From Niastella sp966212235 (GTDB lineage: Bacteria > Bacteroidota > Bacteroidia > Chitinophagales > Chitinophagaceae), in NCBI GenBank assembly GCA_966212235.1, contig CBIHPP010000005.1:434001-498000 (forward strand): a stretch of 64,000 bases of DNA, in the 5' to 3' direction. Below are positions 8,904-17,561 of the stretch, one piece after another. A program made the position numbers and the translations under genes. Below the pieces are notes generated by a model. The model did not search any database. It saw nothing but the letters and a program-made list of their open reading frames with translations, and was not told the origin of the DNA. The stretch's first letter is position 1; each line of letters starts with the position of its first letter.

Positions 8904-11900
8904 TTAGGTGCCTTTTTTCTTCTTTTTGGGTGTGCTCGCTAACACTCGCTTGATCGCGGTGCTTTTATTCTTCGCTTCCTCGTCTGATACCTTTTTATAC
9001 TCCACTTTCACCTTCCAGCCCTTCATAGTCTGTTCTGTTGGTGCCTCTGCTTGCACCAGGGTATCTAAATATTCAAAGAGGGCGTCTGGGTTAAACACTA
9101 ATAGTTTGGCTCTATCTGTTTCTGGCAGGGCAACAATATGAGCGCGGATATTTTCAAGTGTTTTAGCATTGGGTGAACAGGCAATTACGGTATCATACCC
9201 CTCGGCCAAGCATTTTTTTATGTTCTTCATTTCCCAAGCGGCTGATGTAGTGACGGAAATCTCAATAGCGATTCTTTTATTATTTTTTTCCAGGCACACA
9301 TCAACAAATCCTGCACGGGTATAAGTCGGTGCTTCCAGGGTCGTCTTGAAACCCCGTTGCTCTGCCATTAACTGTATACGATTCTGCAAAGCGACATGAA
9401 GCCGCTCTTCATGCGCTTGGAACAATTTCTCTGTGTCCGGTGTTTGGGCTATTTCTTGTATCTGGGTCTGGAGAGGTTGTATAAAAGATGGGATTGGCTT
9501 TTCGACCCTCGGTTTTACGGGTTGAGATGGTTCTACAGGTATTGGTGGTTGATCTTCCTCTTTGGGCCTTTTGATTACAGGTGGTTTTGGTGCCGGTTCG
9601 GTTGGTTGTTCAGTCACCTGCATACTTTCAGCTATGGCTTGCTCAACAATATGCTTCGGAGTGCCGTACGTGGCGCGGGAGAACGCGATAACCTGATCCT
9701 TTACCTCTTTCGGAACTTCTGATGTAGGTAGTTGAAAAGTTGTTAGGGAAAAATCATTCTCTGATTTTTCAATTCTGCCGATGGCCTCGCCAATAGACAG
9801 ATTTTGCAAATCCTGGGCATCAAAATATGAGAAGCCGTCTGCGAACTTTTTCGCATCGGTTTCTCCTAATCGAAAGCAAATACGGGTACCGGCATTGGCG
9901 ATGATTGAGCTTGCAAGTTCACTATTGTTTTCCAATTGGCGCATGCCCTGGTGCGCTAAGGTCAATGACAGACCGTACTTTCTGGTGCCCTCCAAAATGT
10001 GGCACATGGATTCGGTAGCGTAGTTTTGAAATTCATCGACATACACGAAAAAAGGAGTTCGTTCTTCCTTTGCCTGGGCTTGCCGCGCCATGGCAGCCTG
10101 ATATATTTTTGAGACAATGAATGTGCCTAACAAATATGAGTTTTCCGCTCCCATCATTCCATGGGATAGCTTTACCAGGATAATCTTTTTAGCATCCATG
10201 AGATGCTGAAAATCGATACTCTTGCGCTGGGCTACCATGTTGCGAATGAGTTTCGGACGGAGAAAGCTATCCAGCCTTGTAAGGATGGACCCAATAGAGC
10301 TGCTTTTCAGTAAGGGGTATTCTTTCTGCCAGTAATAGACAATGCTGGGGTCGGTTACGGTTGCAAGAAATGCATCCCGAAAACTCTTTTCAACCAAGAA
10401 TCGCCGTAACTCAACCAGGGTGCCACCTTCGGTGCTTTCAACAAACGCTAAGATTGCATTGGCAAGAACACTATTCATCTGATCGCCCCAGCTCGTTGAT
10501 TGCCGTTTAAATGCAGCCACTAAATCAGAAGAAAGGATCTCTTTTTCTATTTCATTGTGAGCTGACAAAATATTAAATCCAATAGGGAAGTCGGAATCAG
10601 CAGGATCAATTAAAAGAACATCTTTCGCTCTTTGTTCAGGAATGTAGGGCAGTATGTTTTCAATCGTATCTCCATGAGGATCGAGGACTAAAAGGCCATT
10701 GCCATTAAGAATATCTTGGACGGCTGCAGTCAAAATAACAGTTGACTTACCTACACCGGTGGCCCCAATGATATGCGTATGCCGTACCCGTTGTGCTGTG
10801 CTTAACGTGACCCCTTTTTGTATTCCTTGATGCTGATTGACGCCCAGGACTAATTGATGGTTCAAGGCAATCGCCGGAACTGCTTTGGTTTTTCGTATGT
10901 CGCGCTCAAGTTTTGGAGAAGAAACAGCAGCACCAGGTAAATGCACCAACGTCAGCAATTCCTTACTATTGAGCAACATCCCTAACCGGTGTGATTCACG
11001 ATTAACAAAATCGGAAGCACGATCTTCAAACGGGTAGACATCATTTTGGAGAATGGTAAGGCTGTTATGGCTCGATGCAGTAGCAGTAATAACTGACTGG
11101 GCTACGTGATAGGCGATGGCTAGTGCCTGCTCTATGCTAGTGCTTTGACCGATAACCCGAATAACAACACTATATAAAGGACTGGATATCTTTTCTTTTG
11201 CCAGGATTGGCATTTCAGGAGCGTTAAGAAAGAATGATCGGCCCTTCTCATCGGTTACAGATCGTAAAATGCTTTCGGACCAGGGACAACTAGTTTTGCT
11301 AAAAAGTACCTGTATTGTTGCAAGTTCATTCTCGCCAAGGTGTTCCAATATGCTCAACAAACCAATAAATGGATCAAGCTCAAAACTTTCAGTCATTTTG
11401 AGCGGACGCGTAAACTCTTGTGAAAGGCACAAGTCTGCAATGCCCAAAAATGTTCCTTCTCCACCTTCACTATCCCAGGCTGAACGCGCCTGTTCATCCA
11501 CCACACAGCCTGAAAAGTATGCTTTCAATTGACCGGCAACGTGTATTCGATCGGGTTCCCGGCAAACAAAAAGTATCCGTATTTTATTCTCAGTTGCCTC
11601 GATTTCAAAACTGATTGGATATCTGCACATCGAAAACATAAAAAGCAGTTGTTCTGCCTCTGATGCTCGTACTTTATAGTCTCTTGGCAACGTTACCCCG
11701 ATGGTTCGCAAGGGAATATCACTATGGTCGAAAGTATATGCTACCGGAAGTATCTCATCCTCGGTAGCCTCAATGGTAGGTATCTCCTTTGGGGTGAAAA
11801 GGTTTTTGATAGAGCTTGCAATACTGCCTATTATTGAAGGCGGTCTGCCATCATCGGGAACTGATTGCCTGACAGTAGAATGGAAAAAAGGGACAAAGGG

Positions 11901-11999
11901 TGGCTCTAAATCAACAGGTAAATCATACACAAACCACCCCTGGCCCCTCTGTAACCATTCATATAAATCATAAGTTAATTGCTCCGAAACTTGATTCAT
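8904..11999 (-). CDS. VirD4/HerA-like DNA-translocating ATPase with C-terminal nuclease-like domain
   Basis: A 1,031-aa P-loop ATPase of the conjugative coupling-protein (DUF87/TraM-recognition) type. Walker A is IGATGVGKST near residue 410, LLVLDPHGD follows near 437, and Walker B is FFVYVDEFQNYAT near 652. The first 400 residues are an unassigned N-terminal region. After a Pro-rich linker (about 790-850) comes a small alpha/beta domain with GFVDVCLE and IAIEISVTTSA. That domain resembles a PD-(D/E)xK nuclease core, although the lysine position of the ExK motif appears to be Ser. It ends in a basic KKKKK tail. The protein probably pumps element DNA across membranes or along DNA. No relaxase or channel genes accompany it. 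It lies 14 bp downstream of the membrane-protein gene and upstream of the recombinase, forming one operon. Confidence 0.8.
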   Translation of the reverse strand: MNQVSEQLTYDLYEWLQRGQGWFVYDLPVDLEPPFVPFFHSTVRQSVPDDGRPPSIIGSIASSIKNLFTPKEIPTIEATEDEILPVAYTFDHSDIPLRTIGVTLPRDYKVRASEAEQLLFMFSMCRYPISFEIEATENKIRILFVCREPDRIHVAGQLKAYFSGCVVDEQARSAWDSEGGEGTFLGIADLCLSQEFTRPLKMTESFELDPFIGLLSILEHLGENELATIQVLFSKTSCPWSESILRSVTDEKGRSFFLNAPEMPILAKEKISSPLYSVVIRVIGQSTSIEQALAIAYHVAQSVITATASSHNSLTILQNDVYPFEDRASDFVNRESHRLGMLLNSKELLTLVHLPGAAVSSPKLERDIRKTKAVPAIALNHQLVLGVNQHQGIQKGVTLSTAQRVRHTHIIGATGVGKSTVILTAAVQDILNGNGLLVLDPHGDTIENILPYIPEQRAKDVLLIDPADSDFPIGFNILSAHNEIEKEILSSDLVAAFKRQSTSWGDQMNSVLANAILAFVESTEGGTLVELRRFLVEKSFRDAFLATVTDPSIVYYWQKEYPLLKSSSIGSILTRLDSFLRPKLIRNMVAQRKSIDFQHLMDAKKIILVKLSHGMMGAENSYLLGTFIVSKIYQAAMARQAQAKEERTPFFVYVDEFQNYATESMCHILEGTRKYGLSLTLAHQGMRQLENNSELASSIIANAGTRICFRLGETDAKKFADGFSYFDAQDLQNLSIGEAIGRIEKSENDFSLTTFQLPTSEVPKEVKDQVIAFSRATYGTPKHIVEQAIAESMQVTEQPTEPAPKPPVIKRPKEEDQPPIPVEPSQPVKPRVEKPIPSFIQPLQTQIQEIAQTPDTEKLFQAHEERLHVALQNRIQLMAEQRGFKTTLEAPTYTRAGFVDVCLEKNNKRIAIEISVTTSAAWEMKNIKKCLAEGYDTVIACSPNAKTLENIRAHIVALPETDRAKLLVFNPDALFEYLDTLVQAEAPTEQTMKGWKVKVEYKKVSDEEAKNKSTAIKRVLASTPKKKKKGT

Positions 12000-12013
12000 T
12001 ATTATTCTTGCTG

Positions 12014-12619
12014 TTATTGCTTCATTGAGAGATCATGCGCCCTTTTATCCACCTCAGAGATTGGCCGTATGGCATGGGCTGCTGTTATCCCTTCTATTGC
12101 ACTTTGCAAACAATCCTGTACCCCACCATGAAACATGGCTTCTGTATCAGCCTCAAAATAAGTCTTTGAGTAAAATGCTTTTTCCAAGTTCTTGCCATAG
12201 CGGGGAATAGCGGCAATTATCCGCCTCCGCAAATGCAACGTTTCTCCTTGCCAAGAGGAAACGAAAAATCCATTCCCATACGGTGCGGCACACACATCAT
12301 AAATAAGGTGTCCACGTGAGACCCGCAAATATATCCGCTCACTAGAAAAAAGCCCTCCTTCATTATGCGTCACTCTCGATATAGTAATAGATGGCATTTC
12401 CCGCTGTTTTATTTTTTCTTCGAGGACGGTATAAAATTGCTGTGATGAAAATTGGAAATCAAAACTATGGCACCCGTTGCTTTTCGCCTCTGGCACGATG
12501 CTTCTGATTTTTTGGACGATATGAATAATAAATAAAACCAAGAATACATAGACGAATACACCGATGATGTTTAAAAATAAGTTGCCGAAAATGTCAGCTA
12601 TGAAGAAGATGATATACAT
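12014..12619 (-). CDS. membrane-anchored protein of the VirD4-like operon
   Basis: A 201-aa protein with one long N-terminal hydrophobic segment (residues 1-37) and a soluble domain containing SERIYLRVSRGHLIYDVCAA and GNGFFVSSW. I recall this pattern in unnamed proteins of Bacteroidota mobile elements, but I know of no function. Its position directly before the VirD4-like ATPase suggests a membrane partner for it. Translation probably starts at ATG 12619. Confidence 0.6.
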   Translation of the reverse strand: MYIIFFIADIFGNLFLNIIGVFVYVFLVLFIIHIVQKIRSIVPEAKSNGCHSFDFQFSSQQFYTVLEEKIKQREMPSITISRVTHNEGGLFSSERIYLRVSRGHLIYDVCAAPYGNGFFVSSWQGETLHLRRRIIAAIPRYGKNLEKAFYSKTYFEADTEAMFHGGVQDCLQSAIEGITAAHAIRPISEVDKRAHDLSMKQ

Positions 12620-12712
12620 ATGTATACGTTTTTTTAAGTTATAAAAAAGAAGGGTACAGAGTAAACTGTTTACCAGGGGACGTATACGAGAGGGAAAGAG
12701 TCTGAACCGTTG

Positions 12713-13174
12713 CTACCATTCAGTTAAATGAGCCAACTGACCTTGAACCAGATAGAGAAAGTCAAAAGGTTTTACTTCAATCACGCCCATTGAACTGGAC
12801 TCAATTAAAATAGTTGAGAACTTAATAAGGCACTCATCTATCATAATTTTAAAGAAGCGAGGTATTTGAAATGGACACATGCCATTCTTGCAACCGGCTA
12901 TATTATGTAGTTCTTCTGCTGGTAAAATTTCGTCACACCCAGATAATTGAGTAATGTACGGTAGGTCCAATTCCTTATTTGAGGAAGTAATAACGGCGAC
13001 ATATCGTCGTCGATCTTTGGAGCGAAAGAAGATGGTTTGAATTGTTCTCTCGGCATCGCATCTTTGTTTTTCTGCAAAAGGGATACCTGAAGATTGAGAG
13101 TCATCAGGGTTATGAAGCTGAAAGCTGATATGTGTATCGTTTAACACATTCAGAAAAAAATTGCTTGTTACCAT
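12713..13174 (-). CDS. YbaK/EbsC-like (aminoacyl-tRNA deacylase family) protein
   Basis: A 153-aa single-domain protein resembling the YbaK/ProX trans-editing fold. It has an early strand TIQTIFFRS, then YVAVITSSNKELDL, EILPAEELHNIAGCKNGMCP (the typical E-E-x-x-x-x-T/A-G then P-F region), FKIMIDECLIKF, and a last GVIEVKPFDFL. True YbaK proteins hydrolyse Cys-tRNAPro or related mischarged tRNAs and rely on an invariant lysine near the N-terminus (here possibly K57 or nearby). I cannot confirm that the catalytic residues are intact. It is the first gene of the leftward operon with the membrane protein, the VirD4-like ATPase and the recombinase. The link to DNA transfer is not understood. Confidence 0.5.
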   Translation of the reverse strand: MVTSNFFLNVLNDTHISFQLHNPDDSQSSGIPFAEKQRCDAERTIQTIFFRSKDRRRYVAVITSSNKELDLPYITQLSGCDEILPAEELHNIAGCKNGMCPFQIPRFFKIMIDECLIKFSTILIESSSMGVIEVKPFDFLYLVQGQLAHLTEW

Positions 13175-13994
13175 AAAAGCGAATTTTAAGTTTTTAAAAA
13201 TTGGGTTTTAATACCTGTTTTCGCTTTCATACATTTGTATTGCGCTGAAACGTACTTGTTTGCGAAAACAGGTATTTTTCTAAATAGGTAGATTACTTCT
13301 TGGGAAGTATCTACCTTTTCTTTTTGGTACCATACTTGTTTGTTTACGTGATTATAAAAAATAGCCAGTTCACACAAATTGCTTGCGGAAACTGGCTAAA
13401 TTGAAAAAAATATAACGCATTGACAGCCATCCTATTATGTAATAGCATGGCCTCAAGCGGTAACTTTTGTCAAAGTAGGTTTACCGCAATATATGGCTCA
13501 CCAGGGTACGAACCTGTGTGGGCCATTTTTATCTCATAGCGACTAATTAATTGAAATAATAAGCTGAACACTTAGTACACATAACACTATAGCCTGCTTG
13601 TTAAGTCAAACTTCGACTTAACGCAACTTAGGTATACTGTCATCAAACAGTTGATCCCTTATTCTTACTACGGTGGATTTATCCTTAAGCTTTTTACAAA
13701 TCAGGTGTTACTAAAACTGGACTGTCAAAATTTTCCCTTTACATTTTGTATGTTTCAATACTTAGGAAAACATTGAATGTTGAATACTAAAAAGGGCGGA
13801 ATAATTTCTCAAGAGGAAGGTTGAACTACAAAAGTATTACATGGAAATGATACTAGCAATACCACATTGGTTGATGTTCATAATTAAATTAGGCATGCAG
13901 GTGTATTTAAGAAAAAATATAAAGCCCGTATATATATACGGGCTTGTTTTGTTTTAATAATTTACAATAACATCACAAACTATATTGCCTGCGT
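13175..13994. other. non-coding region upstream of the recombinase operon, with hairpins
   Basis: No convincing gene is seen. A 63-codon minus-strand frame (13186-13377) lacks any family resemblance. Structure is present: GCGGTAAC pairs with TTTACCGC (about 13457-13487), followed at once by a second hairpin (TGGCTCAC with GTGGGCCA, 13494-13525) and TTTTT. Two hairpins and a U-tract suggest the 3' end of a small plus-strand RNA. A further short hairpin, GTTAAGTC/GACTTAAC, lies near 13602-13622 and could be an operator for the divergent operon. Confidence 0.35.
13922..13950. terminator. palindromic bidirectional terminator
   Basis: A perfect 24-bp palindrome (left half AAGCCCGTATAT) is flanked by an A-rich run on the left and TGTTTTGTTTT on the right, so it could stop transcription from either side. 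It lies 50 bp beyond the stop of the ArdC remnant. Confidence 0.75.
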
Positions 13995-14213
13995 TTATCC
14001 CTCTTGACCGTCATCAATTTCGTCTAAGCTCATCTGCGTGCCAGACGGCACTATATTGAGGATAAAGTTTACTGGCTTCTTTTGCCTGGATGCTTGTATA
14101 AATGAGTAAGCTGGTATTTGTCCGCAACTAGTATAGCCACCCTTCGATATCAAACACATTATTCCGCAAATGCACTGGAGAAAGACGAGAAATAAACAGG
14201 GAAACAATGACAC
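13995..14213 (-). pseudogene. remnant of a fourth ArdC-like gene (C-terminal part)
   Basis: The last 25 or so residues (VNFILNIVPSGTQMSLDEI) match the C-terminus of the intact ArdC-like protein at 16619-17485 (VNFILNIVPSGTQMSLEDI) almost exactly. Upstream the frame quickly loses resemblance: GGYTS stands where the intact copy has the GWLFKLRTDSRF region, consistent with frameshifts and deletion of the first 200 residues. It is a decayed paralogue, not a gene of its own. Confidence 0.75.
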
Positions 14214-14407
14214 TAATTCGCGATCAAATCACCCGCAGGATATTTCCAAATCACACCTTCCTGGGCGATGAACTCCGCAAACGGCGGCTGCAACTGAAGC
14301 TCTCCCAAATAGTGGAGGTACCGAAAGAGTATGTATCGAACTGGGAAGCTAACAGATATCAGCCACGGTCAATCATTACGAGCGGAATAATAAAAGCCGT
14401 TATGTAA
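14207..14407 (+). pseudogene. decayed XRE helix-turn-helix fragment
   Basis: A 66-codon frame with FLGDELRKRRLQLKLSQ followed by YVSNWEANRYQP, the same family as the first HTH at the element's right end (TLGEKLRNRRLELHLLQKDV, then ITNWEVNRHEP). The segment that should form helix 2 (DVAERLGV) is shortened to IVEVP, and the frame ends where the family normally continues with PKVIAFLGY. I read it as a decayed copy, perhaps the relic of another element end. It slightly overlaps the ArdC remnant on the opposite strand. Confidence 0.55.
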
Positions 14408-14470
14408 GACAATGGAAAAGCTGGATCCGATACTGGCAACAATTGTGTAAGAATATAAAACTTAAATGAC

Positions 14471-14500
14471 AAAGCCCAGGTGTTAAACCAGGGCTTTTTG
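14471..14500. terminator. rho-independent terminator
   Basis: AAAGCCC and GGGCTTT pair around AGGTGTTAAACCA, whose ends also pair, and a T-tract follows. It lies between the HTH relic and the SecB-like gene. Confidence 0.7.
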
Positions 14501-14554
14501 CTTATGTTTTATTATTGATCAGAAATATTCTCTTTACTTCATCAATGTCTATTT

Positions 14555-15037
14555 CTATGCAATTTTAAAATTAGTTTGTTTTTTCTCAGGTTTGGTTATG
14601 GGTAAAATATAATTTCCAAGAAAAGTACCTCTCAATTCTGAACTCATTATTCCTCTTGTAGTTGCTATAACAATATTATCTAGGAATTCATTAGCAATGG
14701 GGAGAATTAAATAATCATCATTATTTTCAGAAACAAAATCTAAGTTTTTAACTATTTCGAAAGAATATGTTATTCGAAAATCAGCTAAATATCCGATTTT
14801 TTTCGCTTTTAATACAACCTGTATGATTTTGTAAATCGAGTTAATTGGATTACCCAAAAGAACTTTAGTATCGATTTTGAATATAACTTCTAAATCACTA
14901 ATGCTTGATTTAGATATACTCACATTGAGGGGTATGTTAAAATTTTTTTTCTCTATATCAATTTCTTGAATTTTAAAAGTATCATGTAGCTCATCACTAA
15001 TCTTAATGCATTCATCAAAATAATTTTGTGTTATCAT
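14555..15037 (-). CDS. SecB-like chaperone-fold protein
   Basis: A 160-aa protein. The C-terminal half has the SecB-like pattern: DDYLILPIANEFLDNIVI, then TTRGIMSSELRGTFLGNYIL, and P at the end of the last strand. In Bacteroidota such proteins often sit beside XRE regulators. By analogy with toxin-antitoxin-chaperone modules they may hold an aggregation-prone partner. Here the partner is the XRE protein 50 bp upstream (15088-15450), and no toxin gene is evident between or beside them. The SecB relation is from motif memory, and SecB itself (export chaperone) is not implied. Confidence 0.5.
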   Translation of the reverse strand: MITQNYFDECIKISDELHDTFKIQEIDIEKKNFNIPLNVSISKSSISDLEVIFKIDTKVLLGNPINSIYKIIQVVLKAKKIGYLADFRITYSFEIVKNLDFVSENNDDYLILPIANEFLDNIVIATTRGIMSSELRGTFLGNYILPITKPEKKQTNFKIA

Positions 15038-15087
15038 AACTCAGTAAATAAAGAAGAAATAGTGTAAGTCGTAATGTTTAAATAGAT

Positions 15088-15450
15088 TTAGATTATCGGG
15101 AATTCAGAATTATTATCACTCTCTTGTGTTTCATCCATAAAAGACATTTCTTTACCCGACGATCCGTTTATTACATCCTTAAAAGGAAGATCAATGTTGA
15201 GCAAATTTATTTTTAATTGATCTTCAATTTCAAGTAACGTATCAATGGTAAAATTATGATTACCACTTAACCATTTCGAGATTTCTGAAGGTTTTCTGTC
15301 AAGTTCTAAAGCGAATGTCGTTATGTTAATTTTATCTGCTTTAAGCTTCAATTTTATTTTTTTTGCTAAAAGCATCCTTTTGTACATTTTTAAAGTTTGA
15401 CGTTTAGATTTTTTGTCTTCAGGAATTTCAGTGATTATGTCGTAAGGCAT
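15088..15450 (-). CDS. XRE-type helix-turn-helix protein
   Basis: A 120-aa protein with one HTH (about residues 32-80): NITTFALELDRKPSEISKWL then SGNHNFTIDTLLEIEDQL. The recognition-helix core PSEISKWLSG is typical of antitoxin-like regulators of Bacteroidota. The last 25 residues are acidic and probably disordered. It is the first gene of a two-gene unit with the SecB-like protein, and probably regulates it. Confidence 0.7.
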   Translation of the reverse strand: MPYDIITEIPEDKKSKRQTLKMYKRMLLAKKIKLKLKADKINITTFALELDRKPSEISKWLSGNHNFTIDTLLEIEDQLKINLLNIDLPFKDVINGSSGKEMSFMDETQESDNNSEFPII

Positions 15451-15986
15451 AGCGTAATAATTTTAAAATGAATTAATGTTCTTTCGCGAATACAGCAATT
15501 GCACTCGGAAAATTTCCCAGGTTACTACCCCATATAATTCATTGTAATAAAATGGATACCAGACTAACTGTGGGAATCATAGATGCTTGGATGTTTACGG
15601 CTGGATGTGTACGGATTGTTGGCAGAATAAGTGGCATTAGACGTAGTACAGTAAGTTATAGAATATTATTGAATAAAAAGAGAAATAGGTGTTATAATAT
15701 ATATAACGCATAAACATACAAAATGTAACTTGATAAAGGTAATAAAAAATATTCTTAACTTATAAGTTACAAGAACTTTATTTATTTTTTAATAGAGTTA
15801 TATTTTTTGTATATCTTAGTAAGTGTAAATGCTACTTCTACAGAGATCCCCCATAAAAACTACCTCACTACAACCCAAACCCCTTCCTATTTTAAAATAT
15901 TTATTAACAATTAAAATTTGCCTGTAATAAAAAAGTCCCGGCGGACAGGCCAGGACTTTTAATTATAACAGGCAGGGAGGAAATCT
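15451..15986. other. AT-rich intergenic region before a small membrane-peptide gene
   Basis: I see no gene here. The stretch is very AT-rich around 15660-15910. It holds the promoter region of the XRE/SecB-like unit at its left edge, a terminator-like hairpin at 15931-15960, and a GGGAGGAAAT ribosome-binding site (15975-15984) for the 47-codon gene that follows. Confidence 0.5.
15931..15960. terminator. bidirectional terminator hairpin
   Basis: AAAAGTCC pairs with GGACTTTT around a 14-nt loop. A- and T-runs on both sides allow use in either direction. It isolates the downstream 47-codon gene from transcription of its neighbours. Confidence 0.7.
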
Positions 15987-16130
15987 ATGTCAAGTTCATC
16001 CAAACACAATTCTGGTGGGCCAGAATTGGAAATCCACCTGTTAACAGTAGTACTTCTGTCTCACGACAGAATTGAATTACTGCTGCATTTTGCAATTATT
16101 GTTGCCTTATCTTTTTGTAGGCACCATTAA
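15987..16130 (+). CDS. 47-aa small membrane peptide
   Basis: A short frame from ATG 15987 to TAA 16128-16130: MSSSSKHNSGGPELEIHLLT, then a hydrophobic stretch LLLHFAIIVALSF, ending CRHH. A purine-rich site GGGAGG precedes the ATG by about 6 nt, unusually good for this phylum, and a strong terminator follows 15 nt after the stop. A hairpin also lies just upstream, so this looks like a self-contained transcription unit. A polar N-terminus plus one membrane helix suits a membrane-active or regulatory peptide. I know no homologue. Confidence 0.5.
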   Translation: MSSSSKHNSGGPELEIHLLTVVLLSHDRIELLLHFAIIVALSFCRHH

Positions 16131-16144
16131 TTAATGATTTTTTG

Positions 16145-16180
16145 CCAAGGAGGTTTAAAATATTACCCTCCTTGGTTTTA
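16145..16180 (+). terminator. strong rho-independent terminator
   Basis: CCAAGGAGG and CCTCCTTGG form a perfect 9-bp stem (16145-16153 with 16167-16175), followed by TTTTATTTTT. It ends the unit of the 47-codon gene. Confidence 0.85.
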
Positions 16181-16581
16181 TTTTTAATAACGTGTATTTA
16201 ATACACATTGTAAAGTCTTTGTGTTATAAAGTCAAATTTTGTGGCTAATGGTTAGCCTTGTTTACTTTTATAAAGGTACAACATTTGCTAAAATAGATTT
16301 TTCTAGTGAATACATCAATAAATGTAAATATTGAGCTAAGTCATATATTTACACATAGTTATAGTTATTAACAAAATAATTTTAAGCTTACATTAATAAA
16401 ATTTAATCCTTTATTGGAAACAATATGTAACTGAAAATTATATGATATTTCATTCCTTGACTAATAGTTCATCTTTCTATTTGCCCTATCACTCTCTATT
16501 CAAATTTCCTCATGACGGTAAATGGCGAAACTAAATTATAAAGCCTGGTGCATATTCAGCCAGAGCGGTTTTGCAAACAAA
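16181..16581. other. AT-rich intergenic region
   Basis: About 400 bp of AT-rich sequence between two terminators. I see no coding frame, repeat or conserved motif. Confidence 0.5.
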
Positions 16582-16606
16582 AAAGCCTGAAATGAATCAG
16601 GCTTTA
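16582..16606 (-). terminator. terminator of the ArdC-like operon
   Basis: AAAGCCTGA (16582-16590) pairs with TCAGGCTTT (16597-16605). On the minus strand it is followed by a T-run, placing it 13 bp after the last ArdC-like gene. Confidence 0.75.
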
Positions 16607-16618
16607 AAAAATAATTGA

Positions 16619-17485
16619 CTATTCCTCATCTTCGATATCTTCTAAACTCATCTGAGTACCCGACGGCACGATGTTGAGAATAAAGTTTACTGCTTCTTCT
16701 GCCTTGATACTTGCCTCAATCAGAAACCGGCTATCAGTCCTAAGCTTAAACAACCATCCTTCGACAGCAAACCGATCCCATAGTAGATGCACCGGAGCAA
16801 TACCGACATAACTGCACAAATAGGATGATCCCATTTCGGCCAGTAATTCTTCACTAGTCCCCATCTTTGGTGTTCCAGGTCGCATAGCCTTTAGTAACGC
16901 TGTGCGATCCAGTCGTTGTTCATGTCCGGTTGAAAGTACTAAGGCATAAAAGAGATTGCTGTAATAGGTTTCATCGTTAGTGAAAAACTCGTTATCCGGC
17001 ATCTCGATAGTATCAGTCTCATATCGGTAGAAAACTGATGAACCTCCCCAATGTACTCTAGGTTGCTTTGGCATTGCCGCAGCTAGATAGCTAGATGTTT
17101 TAATTGGGTCCCATGTTTCCTCTGTCTCTATAATCAACTCTGTCGGAATGTCCCTGCACTGGGCGATATTAAACACTTTGTAAAATCGCAGACGATTGTC
17201 CGGTGTCCGATATGTCACTAAATGCCCCTTCTCTCCTTTCTTGATTAAAGCCCCGATTGATTTAATCTGTTTGCCTGTCAGAAAGAAATTGCGCGAATAG
17301 TTAAGCGATGCCAGGAGCCAGACATTGAGGCCGGTATACGGTTCACCGCTGATGAGGTTTAGGGGGATACCAGATTTGGCACACGAGGTATGCCAGGGGA
17401 TGATATCTTTTTCCAAAAGTGCAATAACGTGATTGGTAACAATAGTATACACGTCCTGCTTTACAGGAGTAATTGCTGTAGTCAT
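16619..17485 (-). CDS. ArdC-like protein with destroyed zincin motif (copy 3)
   Basis: A 288-aa relative of ArdC antirestriction proteins, which have an N-terminal ssDNA-binding domain and a C-terminal zincin-like metallopeptidase domain. The N-terminal signature is clear: IIPWHT (28-33), GEPYTGLNVWLLA (47-59), FFLTGKQIKSIGALIKKGEKG (67-87). At the zinc site the family HExxH is replaced by Y180-A-L-V-L184, although the following STGHEQRLDR and the later SEELLAEMG remain. All catalytic residues of the first helix are therefore gone. A DNA-binding or decoy role is plausible and peptidase activity is not. It is the third of three tandem paralogues and is followed by a terminator. A remnant of a fourth copy lies at 13995-14213. 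Confidence 0.75.
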   Translation of the reverse strand: MTTAITPVKQDVYTIVTNHVIALLEKDIIPWHTSCAKSGIPLNLISGEPYTGLNVWLLASLNYSRNFFLTGKQIKSIGALIKKGEKGHLVTYRTPDNRLRFYKVFNIAQCRDIPTELIIETEETWDPIKTSSYLAAAMPKQPRVHWGGSSVFYRYETDTIEMPDNEFFTNDETYYSNLFYALVLSTGHEQRLDRTALLKAMRPGTPKMGTSEELLAEMGSSYLCSYVGIAPVHLLWDRFAVEGWLFKLRTDSRFLIEASIKAEEAVNFILNIVPSGTQMSLEDIEDEE

Positions 17486-17561
17486 TACTAAAGATTTTGT
17501 AGGTGAGTAATGTGATGGGTGATTGAAGTCTTACAAAATATAATCTCGCTCAATTAGATAT

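Noticed and set aside
13491..13527. tRNA-like T-arm (GGTTCGTACCC on the minus strand)
   Set aside because: The T-loop lacks the conserved A58 position and no anticodon or D arm can be drawn. The sequence is explained by a terminator hairpin.
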